Shown here piece after piece: positions 51,352 to 60,610 of a DNA stretch of 64,000 nucleotides (the first letter of the stretch is position 1; each line of letters opens with the position of its first letter). Position numbers and translations under genes: made by a program. The DNA is from Caballeronia sp. NK8 (GTDB lineage: Bacteria; Pseudomonadota; Gammaproteobacteria; Burkholderiales; Burkholderiaceae): the NCBI RefSeq assembly GCF_018408855.1, contig NZ_AP024323.1:1426001-1490000 (forward strand), in the 5' to 3' direction. The notes under the pieces are model-generated. The model saw only the letters and a program-made list of their open reading frames with translations, did not search any database and was not told where the DNA came from.

Positions 51352-52290
51352 CTAGTTGCACTGCTGCTCTTGCCGTCGGCGTCGGGCTTCCAGCGCCCGC
51401 GCCGCGCGCGATGAGGTCTCGCGTTTCAATGCAGCCGAAATGAACGCGCCCGCTTGCGCCAGCCGGTTCAGATCGATGCCCGTTTCGATGCCCATGCCGT
51501 CGCACAGATAGACGATGTCCTCCGTCGCGACATTGCCCGTGGCGCCCGGGGAATACGGACATCCGCCGATGCCCGACACCGAGCTGTCGAATACCGCGAC
51601 GCCGCGTTGCAAGGCCGCATGCACGTTCGCCGCGGCCATGCCCCACGTGTCGTGAAAATGGCCGGCCAGCGCTGCGACGGGCATGTGTTCGATGCACGCA
51701 TCGAGCATCGCCTGCGTCTTCGATGGCGTGCCGGCACCGATGGTATCGCCGAGACTGATCTCGTAGCAGCCCATGTCGAAGAGCTTGCTTGCGACGCGCG
51801 CGACGGCCTGCGGCCCGATCTCGCCTTCGAACGGACAGCCGAGCACGCACGATACGTAACCGCGCACGCGCAGGTTCGCCTCGCGCGCGGCGGCGATCAC
51901 CGGCGCGAAGCGCGCGATGCTTTCATCGATCGAGCAGTTGATGTTTTTCTGCGAGAACGATTCGGACGCCGCCGCAAAGACGGCGATTTCATCGACGCGC
52001 GATGCGAGCGCCGCTTCGAGCCCTTTCATGTTCGGCACGAGCGCGGCGAGCGTCGTGTGCGTGGCGCGCGCTTTCGCCGCGACGCGTTCGAGCACGTGCG
52101 CGCCATCGGCCATTTGCGGCACCCATTTCGGCGACACGAACGACGCCGCTTCGACATAGCGCACACCCGCATCGATCAAGCGTTCGATGAGTTCCGCCTT
52201 CACGTCGGCGGACACCTGCGACGGCTCGTTCTGCAAGCCATCGCGCGGCCCGACTTCGACGATGCGCACGCGCGTGGGCATCTCACTCAT
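51352..52290 (-). CDS. mvaB: Hydroxymethylglutaryl-CoA lyase
   Basis: 312 residues. [19 protein letters not shown] is the DRE-TIM start with the catalytic Arg-Asp; [18 protein letters not shown] carries metal-binding histidines; [24 protein letters not shown] is the HMG-CoA lyase signature with the active-site Cys. It cleaves HMG-CoA to acetoacetate and acetyl-CoA. Its start overlaps the mvaA stop by 8 bp. Together with mvaA it converts mevalonyl-CoA-level intermediates to ketone bodies, the Pseudomonas mevalonii route. Confidence 0.95.
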   Translation of the reverse strand: MSEMPTRVRIVEVGPRDGLQNEPSQVSADVKAELIERLIDAGVRYVEAASFVSPKWVPQMADGAHVLERVAAKARATHTTLAALVPNMKGLEAALASRVDEIAVFAAASESFSQKNINCSIDESIARFAPVIAAAREANLRVRGYVSCVLGCPFEGEIGPQAVARVASKLFDMGCYEISLGDTIGAGTPSKTQAMLDACIEHMPVAALAGHFHDTWGMAAANVHAALQRGVAVFDSSVSGIGGCPYSPGATGNVATEDIVYLCDGMGIETGIDLNRLAQAGAFISAALKRETSSRAARALEARRRRQEQQCN

Positions 52291-53566
52291 CGCGCGATCC
52301 TTGCAGAAGCGTCATGCCGTAGTCGACACTCACGTTGCGCGCGGCGACCATCTTCTTCACGACCCAGTCGATGTCCGCGCCGCTTGCGCCCGCCGCCAGC
52401 GCGATATTGCGCGCGTGCAGCGCCATGTGGCCGCGCTGGATACCTTCGGTCGAGAGCGCGCGCAATGCGCCCATGTTCTGCGCAAGACCGACCGCGACCG
52501 CGATCTCGCCGAGTTCCTGCGCCGAACTCACGTTCATGATCTTCAACGCGAGCCGCGCGAGCGGATGCGTCTTGGTCGCCCCGCCGACAAGACCGACCGG
52601 CATCGGCATTTCGATCGTGCCGACGAGGTCACCGTTGTTCGCCACTTCCCACGTCGTCAGCGACGTATAGCGTCCGCCGCGGCTCGCGTACGCATGCGCG
52701 CCCGCTTCGACCGCGCGCCAGTCGTTGCCGGTCGCGACGATCACCGGATCGATGCCGTTCATGATGCCCTTGTTGTGCGTCGCGGCGCGGTACGGATCGA
52801 TCGCGGCGAAGAGGTACGCATCGACGACGCCGGCGATCACGTCCTCGCCCGCGTATTCCTTCGATTGCAGCGTCGCGGCGCTGTAGCGCACTTGCGCGCG
52901 CGCGAGGCGCAGATCGGCGAGATTCGACAGGATGCGCAGGCGCACCTTGCCGCCCGTGATCTCCTCGATGCGGCCCGCGACCGTTTCGGCCATCGTGTTG
53001 ACGGTGTTCGCGCCCATCGCGTCGCGCACGTCGACGATCAGATGCGCGACGATCATCGCGCCGCGCGGCGTGTCCGGAAACACATGTACTTCGATGTCGC
53101 GGCAGCCGCCGCCCAGACCGATCAAGACCTTGTCGCGCGCGTTGGCCATCTCGATCAGTTCGTCGCGATGCTTCAGGATCGCGAGCCGCGCGCCATACGG
53201 GTCCGACACGCCGACCACCTGAACCTGCGCGCGCATCAGCGGCCCCGTGCTCGACGTGCGAAAGCCGCCCGCCTCGCGCGCGAGCTTCGCCATGTACGAC
53301 GCCGCCGCGACGATCGACGGCTCTTCCACCGCCATCGGCACCAGCACGTCGCGCCCGTTGATCTGGAAGTAGCCGGCCACTGCCATCGGCAATTCGAAGG
53401 TGCCGACCACGTTCTCGATCATGCCGTTCGCGGTATCGAGCGGCAGCGCGCCGGGTCTTGCGAGCAGCGCGTGCTCGGCGTCGTCGAGACCGGCGGCCTG
53501 CGCGATGTGACTGAGGCGCTGCGCGGGCGATAGCGCGCGGAAATTCGGCAACTTCGAATCGATCAT
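52283..53566 (-). CDS. mvaA: Degradative class II hydroxymethylglutaryl-CoA reductase
   Basis: 427 residues, class II HMG-CoA reductase. [21 protein letters not shown] contains the catalytic ENVx[17 protein letters not shown] is the NAD-binding DAMGxN motif; [14 protein letters not shown] holds the Lys; [16 protein letters not shown] and [12 protein letters not shown] carry the C-terminal catalytic His. Class II enzymes oxidise mevalonate to HMG-CoA with NAD in bacteria that grow on mevalonate. AGAGGAAG precedes the ATG. First gene of an operon mvaA-mvaB-small membrane protein-permease, divergent from a MocR regulator. Confidence 0.95.
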   Translation of the reverse strand: MIDSKLPNFRALSPAQRLSHIAQAAGLDDAEHALLARPGALPLDTANGMIENVVGTFELPMAVAGYFQINGRDVLVPMAVEEPSIVAAASYMAKLAREAGGFRTSSTGPLMRAQVQVVGVSDPYGARLAILKHRDELIEMANARDKVLIGLGGGCRDIEVHVFPDTPRGAMIVAHLIVDVRDAMGANTVNTMAETVAGRIEEITGGKVRLRILSNLADLRLARAQVRYSAATLQSKEYAGEDVIAGVVDAYLFAAIDPYRAATHNKGIMNGIDPVIVATGNDWRAVEAGAHAYASRGGRYTSLTTWEVANNGDLVGTIEMPMPVGLVGGATKTHPLARLALKIMNVSSAQELGEIAVAVGLAQNMGALRALSTEGIQRGHMALHARNIALAAGASGADIDWVVKKMVAARNVSVDYGMTLLQGSRDE

Positions 53567-53653
53567 GTGTCTTCCTCTGACTGGCTGTGTGTTTCCGACT
53601 GTCTGCTCGCGGCGCTTGCAGCGACGCATCGGCTGGGCCAATAATAGGCTGGC

Positions 53654-53703
53654 TGTACCCATTGCAAAGGTACAATTTCGGCAAACAGTGAGCGCACTGT
53701 ACC
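53654..53703. promoter_or_regulatory. Three GTACC sites, candidate MocR operator
   Basis: TGTACC (53654-53659), inverted GGTACA (53669-53674) and TGTACC again (53698-53703). The arrangement of one inverted pair plus a direct repeat is typical of MocR/PdxR binding sites, and it lies between mvaA and the divergent MocR gene. Confidence 0.65.
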
Positions 53704-53740
53704 TAATACGGCCGGGTCACTTTCAGAACGGATCAACACG

Positions 53741-55114
53741 ATGCGGCATGAGAAGCCGAGCCTGTCGGCGACACTCGCGAACAATCTCGCCAGACAGATC
53801 ACCGAAGGTGTCCTGCGCGCGGGAGACAAACTCCCGTCGATCAGGGAATACGCTGAGGCCAATGGATGCTCGAAGAACACCGTCATCAGCGCGTTCGACA
53901 CGCTGACGGCGAACGGTCTCATCGAGCCTCGGCGCGGCGCGGGCTTTTACGTCGCGAGCGTGGTGAAGCCTCAACCACACGACGAAGACGCGCCCACGCT
54001 CGATCGCGCAATGGATTCCGTGTGGCTCATGCGCGAACAGTTGCAGAGCAAGCCGGACTTTCTCAATCTCGGCGAAGGCTTTCCGCCGGTCGCATGGCTC
54101 GAAGAAACGCGGCTCGATCACTTCCATCAGCGCGTGGTGCGAACGGGTGTCGCGTCGCTGTTTCGCTATGGCAGCCGTTTCGGCTATCTGCCTTTACGTC
54201 AGCATTTGCAGCAGAAGCTCGCCGGCTACGAGATCGAAGCCGCGCCGCAGCAGATCGTCCTCACGCACGGCGCGAATCAGGCGATGGACATGGTCGTGCG
54301 TTACTTCGTGCGCGCAGGCGACACCGTGCTCGTCGACGATCCGGGTTATTACGCGCTGTTCGGCAAGCTCAAGCTGTCGGGCGCGAATATCGTCGGCGTG
54401 CCGCGCGGTGTCGACGGGCCGGATATCGCCGCGCTCGAAGAATGCCTGAAGACGCATCGGCCACGGCTCTTTTTCACGCAGTCGGTCGGACACAATCCGA
54501 CCGCGACGGACATCAGCGCGGCAAAGGCGCATCGCATCCTGCAACTTGCGGAGGCGCACGATCTGATCGTGGTCGAGAACGACGCCCTCGCCGATCTCAA
54601 GCCGCGCTCGGCCACGCGCATCAGCGCGCTTGATCAGTTGCGTCGCACGATTTATATCGGCAGCTTTTCTAAGTCGGTGTCAGCTGCGCTGCGCGTGGGC
54701 TTTCTCGCCTGCGATGCCGATCTCGCCAGCGATCTCGCCGACGTGAAGATGCTCACGCATGTGAGCAGCAGTGAGTATTGCGAGCGCACGCTCGATGCGA
54801 TCGTGAGCGATGGTCATTTCCTGCGCCACACGAATCGCTTGCAGGACCGCCTCAAGCGTGCGACGGCGACGGGCGTCGAAGCGCTGACGCGTCTGAACGC
54901 GACCATCTTCAAGGTCAGCGACCAGAGTCTTTATCTATGGGCGCGTTTGCCGGGGCGCGACGATTCCATCGCGTTCGCGAAAGAGATGCTGGACAAGCAT
55001 GTGATTCTCGCGCCGGGGACGATCTTCGCGGCGCATGCGAACAGCGTGTCGCCGTGGTGCCGCTTCAATGTTGCTTATTTGAATGATCCGAGATTCGAAA
55101 GGGCGTTGGGGTGA
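53741..55114 (+). CDS. MocR-type regulator (GntR HTH + aminotransferase domain)
   Basis: 457 residues. Residues 1-75: GntR winged HTH (LARQITEGVLRAGDKLPSIREYAEANGCSKNTVISAFDTLTANGLIEPRRGAGFYV). From about 100: fold-type I aminotransferase domain with ILTHGANQAMDMVVRYF-type helix, DDPGYYALFGKL, HNPTA (as VGHNPTATD) and the PLP Lys in IGSFSKSVSAALRVGFLA. MocR proteins bind PLP and an amino compound and activate divergent genes; here the divergent gene is mvaA with three GTACC sites between. Regulation of the mevalonate operon is inferred. Confidence 0.9.
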   Translation: MRHEKPSLSATLANNLARQITEGVLRAGDKLPSIREYAEANGCSKNTVISAFDTLTANGLIEPRRGAGFYVASVVKPQPHDEDAPTLDRAMDSVWLMREQLQSKPDFLNLGEGFPPVAWLEETRLDHFHQRVVRTGVASLFRYGSRFGYLPLRQHLQQKLAGYEIEAAPQQIVLTHGANQAMDMVVRYFVRAGDTVLVDDPGYYALFGKLKLSGANIVGVPRGVDGPDIAALEECLKTHRPRLFFTQSVGHNPTATDISAAKAHRILQLAEAHDLIVVENDALADLKPRSATRISALDQLRRTIYIGSFSKSVSAALRVGFLACDADLASDLADVKMLTHVSSSEYCERTLDAIVSDGHFLRHTNRLQDRLKRATATGVEALTRLNATIFKVSDQSLYLWARLPGRDDSIAFAKEMLDKHVILAPGTIFAAHANSVSPWCRFNVAYLNDPRFERALG

Positions 55115-55129
55115 TTTGATTCGGAATAC

Positions 55130-55648
55130 CTAGAATTTCACCCTGAGCATGAAGCCGAGCGTGAACGGCAGATCGCTCGAAGGAATCGGCGGAATCAGGA
55201 TGATGTTCGCGCCTACGCGCTTGTATTCGAGCATGATGAGCGGCGCGGCCACGGGTCCGACCGTATGGTTATGCCCGATGCCGTAACTGCCGTAGTCGTA
55301 ACCCGAGATCAGGCCGGCCATCACGGCGAGCCTGATGTAATGCCAGTGAAGGAAGTCCGGCCCCCAGACGCCGCCGCCATAGAACGACGGTTTCGACAGC
55401 GAATTGCGAAAGTAGCCGCCCGTCACTGCCCATTGCGGCGCGACCCAGCATTCCACGCCGATGCCGGGATTGAACTGCTCGAAATCCTTGTCCGGGTGAA
55501 AGTGATGCGAGGCGACCATCGCGTCGAGCCACAGACCGTCGCCGCACCAGCTCGCATGTGCGGCAGGCATCCAGGCCGACGCGGCCAGCGCAGCCGCCGT
55601 CAATAAACGTGCGCGGAAAGTTCGGAAACGGGACAGCCATGTGCACAT
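55130..55648 (-). CDS. Predicted outer-membrane beta-barrel protein
   Basis: 172 residues. A signal peptide (about 1-32, cleavage after AAHA) is followed by alternating hydrophobic strands: GIGVECWVAPQWAVTGGYFRNS, FYGGGVWGPDFLHWHYIRLAVMAGLISGYDYG, VAAPLIMLEYKRVGANIILIPP and a final strand ending in Phe (LGFMLRVKF), the outer-membrane insertion signal. The pattern, with central glycine-aromatic strands, recalls PagP-like 8-strand barrels, but the PagP catalytic residues could not be placed. Function unknown. Confidence 0.6.
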   Translation of the reverse strand: MCTWLSRFRTFRARLLTAAALAASAWMPAAHASWCGDGLWLDAMVASHHFHPDKDFEQFNPGIGVECWVAPQWAVTGGYFRNSLSKPSFYGGGVWGPDFLHWHYIRLAVMAGLISGYDYGSYGIGHNHTVGPVAAPLIMLEYKRVGANIILIPPIPSSDLPFTLGFMLRVKF

Positions 55649-55830
55649 ATGTTCTCGGTCAACGCGCGTGCGCGATGACGCCTTTTTTTGAGATGGTGGT
55701 CGAGGCGAACTCTACCTGATCGCGCCATTTTCGTGTGTGCTGACGAAAAGCGCGTGACGACTCGCGCACGCTTTTGCGTTCTCGGCGAAACTTGTCGAAG
55801 TTTCTCTTTTCGGAATTGAGGCAAAGCGCG

Positions 55831-56538
55831 ATGAAGTTTTATAAGCGTGTCGTTTCGTTTCTGGCTGCTGCCGCGCTGACGGCTTGCACGCCGCTACAAG
55901 TGGTCACGCATCGCGTGTCGTCGAACGAGGCGAGCGTGCCGCCGGGGCACTATCAGCTCGATCCGCATCACTGGAACGTGTCGTTCGACGTCGATCATTT
56001 CCGCTATTCGCGCTTCGTGATCCGATTCGACAAGACAACGGCGCAGCTCGACTGGAATGCGGACGGCATGTCCGGAAGCTCGGTGCGCGCGACCATCGAT
56101 GCGTCTAGCGTCAATACCAATGTGCCGTTGCTCGATCGTATGCTGAAAGGGCCGGATATGTTCGATGTGGCGCGCTATCCGGACATCGTCTTCGCCAGTA
56201 CGGCTTTCCAGCGCACCGAAGACGACAAGGGCGTGTTGACGGGCGATCTGACGATACGCGGGACGACTAAGCCAGTCACGCTCAACGTGACTTTCAACGG
56301 CCACGCGGTCAACCCGCTGACAAAGCAGGAAACGCTGGGCTTTTCAGCCGACGGACATTTCAGCCGCGCGCAGTTCGGATTGACGACGTGGTATCCGGCC
56401 GTCGGCGACGATGTGCACGTCGCCATTCAGGCCGAATTTTCGAAAGCGCCAGCGGACGCCGCTCAGGCTGCGACCGCAGTCCAGTCGAGGATGACCTTGC
56501 CGCTATCGCCCGAGAGCATCGTGTCGAATGCGCGCTGA
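55831..56538 (+). CDS. YceI family periplasmic lipoprotein
   Basis: 235 residues. Lipobox LTAC near residues 16-19, so lipidated. The YceI lipocalin-like domain follows: [55 protein letters not shown] and [19 protein letters not shown]. YceI proteins bind isoprenoid quinones or polyisoprenoids. The last 25 residues run into the convergent tdh gene (76-bp overlap of the 3' ends), so the C-terminal tail may be an extension beyond the original stop. Divergent from the beta-barrel gene. Confidence 0.88.
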   Translation: MKFYKRVVSFLAAAALTACTPLQVVTHRVSSNEASVPPGHYQLDPHHWNVSFDVDHFRYSRFVIRFDKTTAQLDWNADGMSGSSVRATIDASSVNTNVPLLDRMLKGPDMFDVARYPDIVFASTAFQRTEDDKGVLTGDLTIRGTTKPVTLNVTFNGHAVNPLTKQETLGFSADGHFSRAQFGLTTWYPAVGDDVHVAIQAEFSKAPADAAQAATAVQSRMTLPLSPESIVSNAR

Positions 56539-57500
56539 TAGTCGTCGACGGGAAAGGTGTGCGTCAGGATCGGCGACAGGTCCAGGCCGCTTTGCAGCAT
56601 CGCGACCATCTTGTACCAGGTCTCGAACATCTCGCGTCCGTAGATGCCTTTGATTTCGAGCCCCTTGAAAATCACCTGATTCCAGTCGATCGCCGTTTGC
56701 GCCGGCGGTATGCCGAGCAGCGCGACCTTGCCGCCGTGATTCATCGATTCGAGCATCGCCGTGAACGCGCTCGGCACGCCGGACATTTCCAGACCGACGT
56801 CGAAGCCCTCGGTCATGCCGAGTTCGCTCATTACGTCGCGAAGATCTTCGTTCGCCACGTTGACCGCGCGCGTCGCGCCCATCTTGCGCGCGAGTTCGAG
56901 CCGGTAGTCGTTCACGTCGGTGATGACGACATTGCGCGCGCCGACATGCCGCGCGATCGCCGCGGCCATCACGCCGATAGGACCCGCGCCGGTGATCAGC
57001 ACATCCTCGCCGACGAGGTTGAACGAGAGCGCGGTGTGCGTCGCGTTGCCGAAAGGATCGAAGATCGCGGCGAGGTCATCGGAGATATCGGCCGGAATCT
57101 TGAACGCGTTGAAGGCGGGAATCACGAGATATTCGGCGAACGCACCCTCGCGGTTCACGCCGACGCCCACCGTGTTGCGGCACAGATGGCGACGGCCCGC
57201 GCGACAGTTGCGACAGAACCCGCAGGTGATATGGCCTTCGCCGGACACACGATCGCCGATGGCGAAGCCGCGCACTTCCTGCCCCATCTCCATGATCTCG
57301 CCGACGTACTCATGACCGACATGCATCGGCACGGGAATCGTCTTCTGCGCCCATTCGTCCCATTTCCAGATGTGGATGTCGGTGCCGCAGATCGCAGTCT
57401 TGCGGATTCGGATAAGGACGTCATTATGGCCGACTTCGGGCCGCTTCACGCGCGTCAACGTGAGACCGGGTGCGCGTTCGAGTTTGGCGAGGGCTTTCAT
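56463..57500 (-). CDS. tdh: L-threonine 3-dehydrogenase
   Basis: 345 residues, zinc-dependent alcohol dehydrogenase family. The N-terminal catalytic-zinc region [19 protein letters not shown] and GHEYVGEI, the structural-zinc loop [15 protein letters not shown], the Rossmann motif [14 protein letters not shown], and [13 protein letters not shown], diagnostic for Tdh. It oxidises L-threonine to 2-amino-3-ketobutyrate with NAD. It follows kbl in the same transcription direction with a 101-bp gap containing a 16-bp palindrome. Confidence 0.95.
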   Translation of the reverse strand: MKALAKLERAPGLTLTRVKRPEVGHNDVLIRIRKTAICGTDIHIWKWDEWAQKTIPVPMHVGHEYVGEIMEMGQEVRGFAIGDRVSGEGHITCGFCRNCRAGRRHLCRNTVGVGVNREGAFAEYLVIPAFNAFKIPADISDDLAAIFDPFGNATHTALSFNLVGEDVLITGAGPIGVMAAAIARHVGARNVVITDVNDYRLELARKMGATRAVNVANEDLRDVMSELGMTEGFDVGLEMSGVPSAFTAMLESMNHGGKVALLGIPPAQTAIDWNQVIFKGLEIKGIYGREMFETWYKMVAMLQSGLDLSPILTHTFPVDDYQRAFDTMLSGDSGKVILDWTAVAA

Positions 57501-57572
57501 TGCGTTTGATCCTGACGTTTGGTCTTCGTGGTGCTGCTCCGAAGGACGCGGACTTGTGGCCCGGTCCCCTTG

Positions 57573-57588
57573 CTTTATGCGCATAAAG
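57573..57588. promoter_or_regulatory. Perfect 16-bp palindrome between kbl and tdh
   Basis: CTTTATGCGCATAAAG, self-complementary throughout. It shares its core with a palindrome at 59600-59622 beyond the divergent XRE regulator gene, so a common factor is possible. Confidence 0.5.
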
Positions 57589-57601
57589 TCTGCGGTGGCG
57601 C

Positions 57602-58804
57602 TCAGCGGATGACGCCGAGCGATCGGCCGACGCGCGCGAACGCATCGACCGCGCGATCGATCTGTTCGGCCGTGTGCGCCGCGCTCATCTGCGTACGGAT
57701 GCGCGCGCGTCCCTTGGGCACCACCGGGTAGGAAAAGCCGATCACATAGACGCCTTCCTCGAGCAACGCATCGGCCATCTTCGAGGCGAGTTGCGCATCG
57801 CCAAGCATGACCGGAATGATCGGATGTTCACCCGGAACGAGATCAAAGCCGAGCGATGACATCGCGCGGCGGAAGTGCGCGCCGTTTTCGCGTACGCGCT
57901 GGCGCAGGGTCGCACCTTCATCGCTCTCAAGCAGTTCGAGCACTTTCAGCGATGCCGCCGCGATGCTCGGCGCCAACGTGTTCGAAAAAAGATACGGCCG
58001 GCTGCGCTGGCGCAACAAGTCGATGATCTCCTGATGCGCAGCGACATAACCGCCCGACGCGCCACCGAGTGCCTTGCCCAGCGTTCCGGTGATGATGTCC
58101 ACGCGATCGAGCACGCCGCAATGCTCCGGCGTGCCGCGTCCGTTTCCGCCGATGAAACCGACAGCGTGCGAGTCATCGACCATGACGAGCGCGCCGTAGC
58201 GATCGGCGAGATCGCAAATGCCCGCGAGGTCGGCGATGATGCCGTCCATCGAGAAAACGCCGTCAGTCGCAATCAGCTTGAAGCGCGCGCCGGCGGCGTC
58301 GGCTTCTTGCAACCTGGCTTCGAGATCCGCGAGGTCGTTGTTCTTGTAGCGCAGGCGCCGCGCTTTCGACAGGCGCACACCGTCGATGATGCTGGCGTGG
58401 TTGAGTTCGTCGCTGATGATCGCGTCTTCTTCGCTCAGCAGCGTTTCGAACAGACCGCCGTTCGCGTCGAAGCAGCTCGAATAGAGGATCGCGTCATCGG
58501 TCTGAAGAAATTGCGCGATCGCGTGTTCGAGTTCCTTGTGGACGGTCTGCGTGCCGCAGATGAAGCGCACGGACGCCATGCCGAAACCGTCGGCGTCGAG
58601 ACCGGCCTTCGCAGCCTCGATGAGGCGACGATCGTCCGCCAGTCCGAGGTAGTTGTTCGCGCAGAAGTTGAGCACGTCGCTGCCGTTCGCGAGCCGAATG
58701 CCCGATGCCTGCGGACTCGCGATCACGCGCTCCGATTTATAGAACCCCGCGGCGCGGATCTCGTCGAGCGTCGAGCGAAGATGGGAGAGGTATCGATCTT
58801 TCAT
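57602..58804 (-). CDS. kbl: Glycine C-acetyltransferase (2-amino-3-ketobutyrate CoA ligase)
   Basis: 400 residues, alpha-oxoamine synthase family. [57 protein letters not shown], and the PLP Lys in [18 protein letters not shown] are all present. It converts 2-amino-3-ketobutyrate plus CoA to glycine and acetyl-CoA, completing threonine degradation with Tdh. Start at 58804 begins the conserved [10 protein letters not shown]; the open frame extends further upstream into the divergent promoter. Regulated probably by the divergent XRE-cupin protein. Confidence 0.96.
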   Translation of the reverse strand: MKDRYLSHLRSTLDEIRAAGFYKSERVIASPQASGIRLANGSDVLNFCANNYLGLADDRRLIEAAKAGLDADGFGMASVRFICGTQTVHKELEHAIAQFLQTDDAILYSSCFDANGGLFETLLSEEDAIISDELNHASIIDGVRLSKARRLRYKNNDLADLEARLQEADAAGARFKLIATDGVFSMDGIIADLAGICDLADRYGALVMVDDSHAVGFIGGNGRGTPEHCGVLDRVDIITGTLGKALGGASGGYVAAHQEIIDLLRQRSRPYLFSNTLAPSIAAASLKVLELLESDEGATLRQRVRENGAHFRRAMSSLGFDLVPGEHPIIPVMLGDAQLASKMADALLEEGVYVIGFSYPVVPKGRARIRTQMSAAHTAEQIDRAVDAFARVGRSLGVIR

Positions 58805-58901
58805 CGTAATCCTTGTTCTCGGCCTGCTGCTGCAATCCGCGCTCCGTTGCTCGCGCACGCGGCCCATAGCCCTGTTATAGTGCATCCATCGCATCGGACA
58901 C

Positions 58902-58917
58902 GTTCGATATATCGAAC
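58902..58917. promoter_or_regulatory. Perfect palindrome GTTCGATATATCGAAC, candidate XRE operator
   Basis: 16-bp self-complementary site in the gap between kbl and the XRE regulator; a degraded second copy follows at about 58922-58937. The position fits control of both genes. Confidence 0.65.
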
Positions 58918-58959
58918 CAAATTCCGATATGACGAACACTTTAAGGGATTGGTCGATTC

Positions 58960-59562
58960 ATGGCAAGCACGGGTTCGGAAGGAAAAGCAGGCGACTTCAC
59001 GGCGACCGGTGCGGCGCCGCCGCGCGTCGGAGAAACGATTCAACGATTACGCAATGAAAGACGATTGACGCTGGACGATCTGTCGCGGGCCGCCGGCGTG
59101 TCGAAGTCGATGTTGTCGGAAATCGAGCGCGACAAGGCCAATCCGACCATCGCGGTCGCCTGGAGACTGACCAACGCGCTCGGCATCAGTCTGGATCAGT
59201 TGTTCGCGCAACAAAGACCGGTCGAGGCGATCCGCATCGCCGGACCGCACGAAATACCCACGCTGAGCGGCGACAACGGCGGCTATCAGTTGCGCGTGTG
59301 GGGCCCGATAGAACTCGCGGGCAAATTCGAGTGGTACGAACTCACGTTGCAATCGGGCGCGGCGCTCACGTCGAACGCGCATGAACCCCGCACCCGCGAA
59401 CATCTCACCGTCCTGAACGGATCGATTGAAGTGGAGGCCTCGGGGACAACGCGGCGGCTCAAGGCTGGAGAAACGGCGCGCTATGCAGCGGATGAAGCGC
59501 ACGCGATCCGCAATGTGGGCCGTGCCGATGCCCGAGCATTGCTGGTGGTCGTTCACGGCTGA
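58960..59562 (+). CDS. XRE-type HTH regulator with cupin domain
   Basis: 200 residues. HTH at about 25-80 (IQRLRNERRLTLDDLSRAAGVSKSMLSEIERDKANPTIAVAWRLTNALGISLDQLF) and a C-terminal cupin (EHLTVLNGSIEVEASGTTRRLKAGETARYAADEAHAIRNVG). Proteins of this class next to kbl/tdh regulate threonine or amino-acid degradation. A perfect palindrome sits 43 bp upstream of the start. Confidence 0.9.
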   Translation: MASTGSEGKAGDFTATGAAPPRVGETIQRLRNERRLTLDDLSRAAGVSKSMLSEIERDKANPTIAVAWRLTNALGISLDQLFAQQRPVEAIRIAGPHEIPTLSGDNGGYQLRVWGPIELAGKFEWYELTLQSGAALTSNAHEPRTREHLTVLNGSIEVEASGTTRRLKAGETARYAADEAHAIRNVGRADARALLVVVHG

Positions 59563-59599
59563 CCGTCAACGCTGACCCCCAGCGCCCGCGCCGCTGCTG

Positions 59600-59622
59600 C
59601 CGACTTTATGCGCAGAAAGTCG
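59600..59622. promoter_or_regulatory. Palindrome related to the kbl-tdh site
   Basis: Arms CCGACTTT and AAAGTCGG around ATGCGCAG, so its core CTTTATGCGCA-AAAG differs by one base from the perfect palindrome at 57573. Located after the XRE gene stop codon. Confidence 0.45.
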
Positions 59623-59649
59623 GCGCTCGCGAGCGCCCATCATCAAAGA

Positions 59650-59681
59650 AAAACGGGACGCATGTAACAGCGCGTCCCGTT
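59650..59681 (-). terminator. Rho-independent terminator of csbD
   Basis: AACGGGACG and CGTCCCGTT arms; on the minus strand the stem is followed by TTTTTCTTT. Correct orientation to end the csbD-like gene. Confidence 0.75.
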
Positions 59682-59719
59682 CGAAGCGGCATCGCCTACG
59701 CGTTGCCGTGATGCCCGTG

Positions 59720-59908
59720 TTACGGGTTCTTCTTGACACTGTCCTTCAGGTCTTCGCGTGCATCACCCACGCCCTTTTGAACTTTGCCGGCCGCCTGCTG
59801 CAAATCGCCCTTGGCTTCCTGAGCCTTGTCCCCGGTCATTTTCCCGACGCCCTCGTTGATCTTGCCCTTGACCTGCTTGCCAACGCCTTCTACTTGATCC
59901 TTGTTCAT
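59720..59908 (-). CDS. CsbD family stress-response protein
   Basis: 62 residues. MNKDQVEGVGKQVKGKINEGVGKMTGDKAQEAKGD is the CsbD domain with its repeated GK-x-K/E-GxGK units; the rest (LQQAAGKVQKGVGDAREDLKDSVKK) repeats the same amphipathic pattern. Hydrophilic, disordered, and usually induced by general stress. Strong match by eye. A terminator follows. Confidence 0.92.
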   Translation of the reverse strand: MNKDQVEGVGKQVKGKINEGVGKMTGDKAQEAKGDLQQAAGKVQKGVGDAREDLKDSVKKNP

Positions 59909-60127
59909 CTCAGTTCTCCCGTGGTTTGCGACGCTATGTGGTGGCGCAGTGCCTTCGAACGAACGCCCGAAAGCGTCTGCGCGTTCCGCTCAGGAGATTT
60001 CCTAAGCATGGTTCCACGATGCGCTTCGTTCGCCAGCACGCAAAGCGGCGGATGTCTGAAATGCACGTAGGCGGAATCGCACATACACCCAGGTCGAGTA
60101 GCGCGACGCTATTTTCATTGCAACAAG

Positions 60128-60147
60128 TACTGTATGTTTGTACAGTA
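60128..60147 (+). promoter_or_regulatory. LexA (SOS) box
   Basis: CTGT-N8-ACAG flanked by TA on both sides, 17 of 20 positions identical to the E. coli LexA consensus. It lies 29 bp before the start codon at 60177, where it would cover the promoter. Confidence 0.8.
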
Positions 60148-60176
60148 CAATAAGACCAGGTGGGAAGGGGTGAATC

Positions 60177-60533
60177 ATGGAGTCGAACGGCGAAAATCTA
60201 AGCAGGAAGCAGTTCTCCCGTGCGGTGCGCGACCTCGAGCGCATCACGCGTCAAGTAGCGGGGCGTTACATCGACCAGGGCGTGCCGCTGACGTGGCGGC
60301 TGCTGCATGCCATCGAGGCCGAGGCTGTGGCGGACCTGGGTTTTGCCGGACGGCATGAACCCGCGTTACGCGAATTGTTCGCGCGGCCCGATAACTTTCA
60401 TTTCCCCGAAACGGACGATGTAGTCGACGTCGCCTGCTCCGACGCCTTGCCAGCCGTGTTCGCCTTCGCGGTCGACGCCTACGAGCGTGCCGCCCGACAC
60501 GGCCGACCGCAACTCGCCATCGCCGCCCACTGA
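60177..60533 (+). CDS. Hypothetical protein behind a LexA box
   Basis: 118 residues, no signal peptide or membrane segment. The middle is helical (RAVRDLERITRQVAGRYIDQGVPLTWRLLHAIEAEAVADLG) and the rest acidic (FPETDDVVDVACSDALPAVFAFAVDAYERAARHG). I do not recognise a family. GAAGGGG lies 5-12 bases before the ATG. The SOS box upstream suggests induction by DNA damage. It converges on a DUF2252 gene (77-bp gap). Confidence 0.7.
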   Translation: MESNGENLSRKQFSRAVRDLERITRQVAGRYIDQGVPLTWRLLHAIEAEAVADLGFAGRHEPALRELFARPDNFHFPETDDVVDVACSDALPAVFAFAVDAYERAARHGRPQLAIAAH

Positions 60534-60610
60534 CTGCCCTGCACCCGGCACGCGGTCCGACCCGCGTGCCCCCGCTTCATCGACTTCCAGGCGAATTCAG
60601 TCGAATAGCA

